Below the pieces are notes generated by a model that saw nothing but the letters and a program-made list of their open reading frames with translations, had not been told where the DNA came from and searched no databases. From contig JAQGKC010000100.1 of assembly GCA_028290305.1 (NCBI GenBank), positions 1-16,379 of the forward strand: a stretch of DNA of 16,379 nt, written 5' to 3'. Positions 14,861-16,379 of the stretch are shown one piece after another. The number at the start of each line of letters is the position of its first letter. Positions within the stretch are counted from its first letter, which is position 1. Position numbers and translations under genes: made by a program. The stretch comes from Bradyrhizobium sp. (GTDB lineage Bacteria > Pseudomonadota > Alphaproteobacteria > Rhizobiales > Xanthobacteraceae).

Positions 14861-15640
14861 ATGGTCAAGCTAAATCTTGCTGTCGGGAAAACCCCGGATT
14901 TGCAGAGGCCGGACACGCCTCTGTTCTTCAAGGTGTCGTTATCTGATAAGCTGGCGCAATCGCTCGTCGAGGAAATATCGCGAGGTAATTTGAAGCGCGG
15001 CACGCAGCTACCGACAGAGACAGAGCTTTGTAGTCTTCACGGGGTAAGCCGTATCACCGTCAGGCGCGCGCTCGATGCCTTGCAGAATAAGGGGATGATC
15101 GAACGGATAGCGGGGAAGGGCACTTTCGTCACTGGTAGGAGTAGAATTGCCGAATGGCAACTCGACTCCATCGAGGACCTCGTCAAATTCATCGCTGACA
15201 CTCGCACTGCTGTCCCAAAAATCCTGCGATGGGAGCTCGTCAAGCCGATTGCCGAGGCTCGGAAATTTCTGGGACTTTCGAGCGGCGAGAAGGCTTATTT
15301 AATGCGCGCGGTGCGATACATAGGGAGAAAGCCGGTCTATATCGTCGAAGCCTATCTGCCTCGGGCGATCGGTGACCTGATTAAACTGCAAGATTTGAGC
15401 AAAGCGACACCGGTCGAGCTATACGAAACACGTTTGGACATGCCCCCGCAGCGCGTCGTCGAGGAAATCAGCGTGACAACGGCGAATGCGATTTGTGCAG
15501 GTCCGTTGGGCATTCAAACCGGCGCCCCCGTCGTGCTGCATATACTTCAATTCCACGGACCCGATGGACCCCTGCAATATGTCCGGGAATGGTGGCATCC
15601 CCAATACTTCAAACGGAGATACGAGTTGAACCGGAGATGA
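14861..15640 (+). CDS. GntR-family (HutC/UTRA) transcriptional regulator
   Basis: The 259-aa protein has an N-terminal GntR winged helix, residues about 26-92: LAQSLVEEISRGNLKRGTQL, PTETELCSLHGVSRITVRRA, then GMIERIAGKGTFV. A UTRA ligand-binding domain (about 110-250) ends with YVREWWHPQYFKRRYEL. HutC-type proteins bind short palindromes as dimers and release them on binding a pathway metabolite. It is the only intact GntR protein in the window and is the best candidate for the two TGTTATA-N5-TATAACA sites, although none lies at its own promoter. ATG at 14861 has no good ribosome-binding site; an internal GTG near residue 25 is an alternative. Its TGA overlaps the next small ORF (ATGA). Confidence 0.92.
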   Translation: MVKLNLAVGKTPDLQRPDTPLFFKVSLSDKLAQSLVEEISRGNLKRGTQLPTETELCSLHGVSRITVRRALDALQNKGMIERIAGKGTFVTGRSRIAEWQLDSIEDLVKFIADTRTAVPKILRWELVKPIAEARKFLGLSSGEKAYLMRAVRYIGRKPVYIVEAYLPRAIGDLIKLQDLSKATPVELYETRLDMPPQRVVEEISVTTANAICAGPLGIQTGAPVVLHILQFHGPDGPLQYVREWWHPQYFKRRYELNRR

Positions 15641-15888
15641 TGTCGCATGAATGCCTAATCCGCTGCGCAACGCATACCAAGGACGGAAATAGCGTCTCAG
15701 CTTGGGATGATTTCCTCAAGTCCCCGACAAGTAAATCTGGCGAAGCCACGCTAACTCGCTATCTCGGTAACGCAATTGCCGCGCTGCAATCGGCTTTGAG
15801 GAGCGACGTTCATGATCCACACCGGCAAGACGGACCCGATCCACCATCTGGAGGCGGCGACGCTTACGTCGCTCTTCTGCAGCATTAA
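15637..15888 (+). CDS. Small unknown ORF overlapping the GntR stop
   Basis: This 83-aa frame begins at ATG 15637, overlapping the GntR TGA as ATGA, with GGAG 2 nt upstream. A second ATG follows at once. The N-terminal half (HECLIRCATHTKDGNSVSAW, then DDFLKSPTSKSGEATLTRYL) looks protein-like. The C-terminal half, rich in Asp, Pro and Gly, looks less so. I recognise no family. Coupling to the regulator argues for expression, but it could also be the degraded end of an unrelated gene, since the sequence downstream looks decayed. Confidence 0.4.
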   Translation: MMSHECLIRCATHTKDGNSVSAWDDFLKSPTSKSGEATLTRYLGNAIAALQSALRSDVHDPHRQDGPDPPSGGGDAYVALLQH

Positions 15889-15889
15889 G

Positions 15890-15915
15890 CCTTATGACCA
15901 TAAGGTATAATGGTC
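15890..15915. repeat. Nested inverted repeats after the small ORF
   Basis: CCTTAT-GACC-ATAAGG (15890-15905) overlaps GACCAT-N8-ATGGTC (15896-15915). A further ATAAGG occurs at 15917-15922. The two structures are mutually exclusive hairpins or overlapping operator half-sites. The AT content and lack of a U-tract make a terminator doubtful. Confidence 0.45.
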
Positions 15916-16243
15916 GATAAGGATGCCGGCGCCTAGCCTGCTCTCGACGATCCTCTGGCGCGGACACCAGAGTAGCTTCGGACTAATAGAATGTCTGTGG
16001 CATGAACAAGCATGCCGGGCCGACCAAATAGAATTGGCCTTTGAACGACGTCGTATGATCGCAATTCCCGCCGCGCGCAACTTTCCATACGACGTGACCA
16101 CCGAAACTACGATCCGAGCATTGCCGGCCTAGGCACCGACAAAGCGCTGCGCTACTTTGTTTCTGACTTTGATCGGCTTTCGCTTGTGCGACGCTACCGA
16201 GATCGCAGTGGTCGAAACCGTAGCGGGCAGCGCGCAACACCTC

Positions 16244-16281
16244 GGTACTGCGCGGGCCCAGCCGGTACAGCAATGCAGTAC
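16244..16281. repeat. GGTACTGC / GCAGTAC motifs, possible integrase arm-type sites (left side)
   Basis: GGTACTGC at 16244-16251 is the exact reverse complement of GCAGTACC found twice at 203-223. A variant, GGTACAGC, lies at 16264-16271, and GCAGTAC at 16275-16281. Across the circular join these lie about 160-210 bp upstream of the dusA block, while the other pair is 55-75 bp downstream. Arm sites on both sides of a core are usual for attP; the assignment is inference. Confidence 0.4.
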
Positions 16282-16379
16282 TGGATCGAGGAAGGATCGA
16301 CGAAGGCGAAATACGTGAAGAAGCCGGGATTGCTTCAACCAGTTGAAAAGAAAGGAAAATGCGCTAGTTCTATGGTACG
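16273..16379 (+). other. 52-aa frame crossing the circular join into the dusA fragment leader
   Basis: From ATG 16273 the frame stays open through the terminal repeat. If the ends are joined it continues through positions 39-87 to TGA at 88-90, 11 nt before the dusA ATG. It is rich in Lys and Arg (STKAKYVKKPGLLQPVEKK, later RIISRPKNRLDRLELQK). I recognise no family and see no strong ribosome-binding site. The open frame across the join is compatible with circularity but does not prove it. Confidence 0.25.
16342..16379. repeat. 38-bp direct terminal repeat, right copy
   Basis: Identical to 1-38. The base before this copy is A. Counted once, the circle would be 16,341 bp. Confidence 0.9.

Larger units (their letters stand above)
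15889..16341. other. Gene-poor tail, probably decayed sequence and the left arm of an attachment region
   Basis: About 450 bp have no convincing gene. Two overlapping plus-strand frames (15923-16132, and one running from about 16040 past the end) have no recognisable domain and no good ribosome-binding site. The interval holds nested inverted repeats at 15890-15915 and GGTAC/GTACC-type motifs at 16244-16251, 16264-16271 and 16275-16281. Joined in a circle, it lies just upstream of the dusA fragment. Confidence 0.4.

Noticed and set aside
1..16379. tRNA or rRNA genes, CRISPR arrays, insertion sequences
   Set aside because: I saw no repeat-spacer pattern, no transposase and no rRNA or tRNA-like segment on reading; a dedicated tRNA scan was not possible.

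Overview
The window looks like an alphaproteobacterial accessory element. The GC-rich coding sequence, the large winged-helix/ATPase regulator and the LIV-type transporter are typical of Bradyrhizobium/Nitrobacteraceae-like genomes; this assignment is by resemblance only. The first 38 bases (1-38) recur exactly as the last 38 (16342-16379). The simplest reading is a circular molecule of 16,341 bp of unique sequence, or a unit present in tandem. No replication, partition, conjugation or complete recombinase gene is visible.

Layout. (A) Positions 1-346, with the tail 15889-16379 joined to it in circular form, hold a 25-codon 5' fragment of dusA (tRNA-dihydrouridine synthase A), a known integration target. 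It is flanked by short GCAGTACC-type repeats on both sides and by a 9-bp inverted repeat. This resembles an attP site. (B) 347-3199 (minus) encodes a 950-aa winged-helix plus NTPase regulator, divergent from region C. (C) 3639-7030 (plus) is a catabolic cluster: LigB-like extradiol dioxygenase, LigA-like small subunit, MFS transporter and SDR oxidoreductase. (D) 7183 to about 7740 (minus) is a frameshifted remnant of a GntR/UTRA regulator without its DNA-binding domain. (E) 7878-12413 (plus) is a complete five-gene LIV/HAAT-type ABC importer. (F) 12421-12885 (minus) and 13008-13415 (plus) are two divergent RidA-family genes, the second followed by an HdrCB-like iron-sulfur protein at 13438-14745. 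(G) 14861-15640 encodes an intact GntR/UTRA regulator, overlapped at its stop by a small unknown ORF.

How the parts may work together. The ABC promoter and the ridA/ridA divergent promoter share the same 19-bp palindrome, TGTTATA-N5-TATAACA. Regions E and F therefore probably form one regulon, plausibly under the GntR protein of region G. The proposed logic is uptake of a small organic or aromatic solute by the ABC and MFS carriers, ring or side-chain processing by the dioxygenase and SDR, and RidA/iron-sulfur proteins handling reactive intermediates or redox steps. The substrate cannot be named from sequence.

The most unusual protein-level feature is repeated departure from canonical active sites. 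The LigB-like enzyme has Leu at the catalytic His position, the SDR lacks YxxxK and the tetrad Asn, the second RidA has Ser for the key Arg, and the iron-sulfur protein lacks one cluster Cys and most of its second CCG motif. The genes otherwise look intact, so these may be specialised subfamilies rather than decayed genes.
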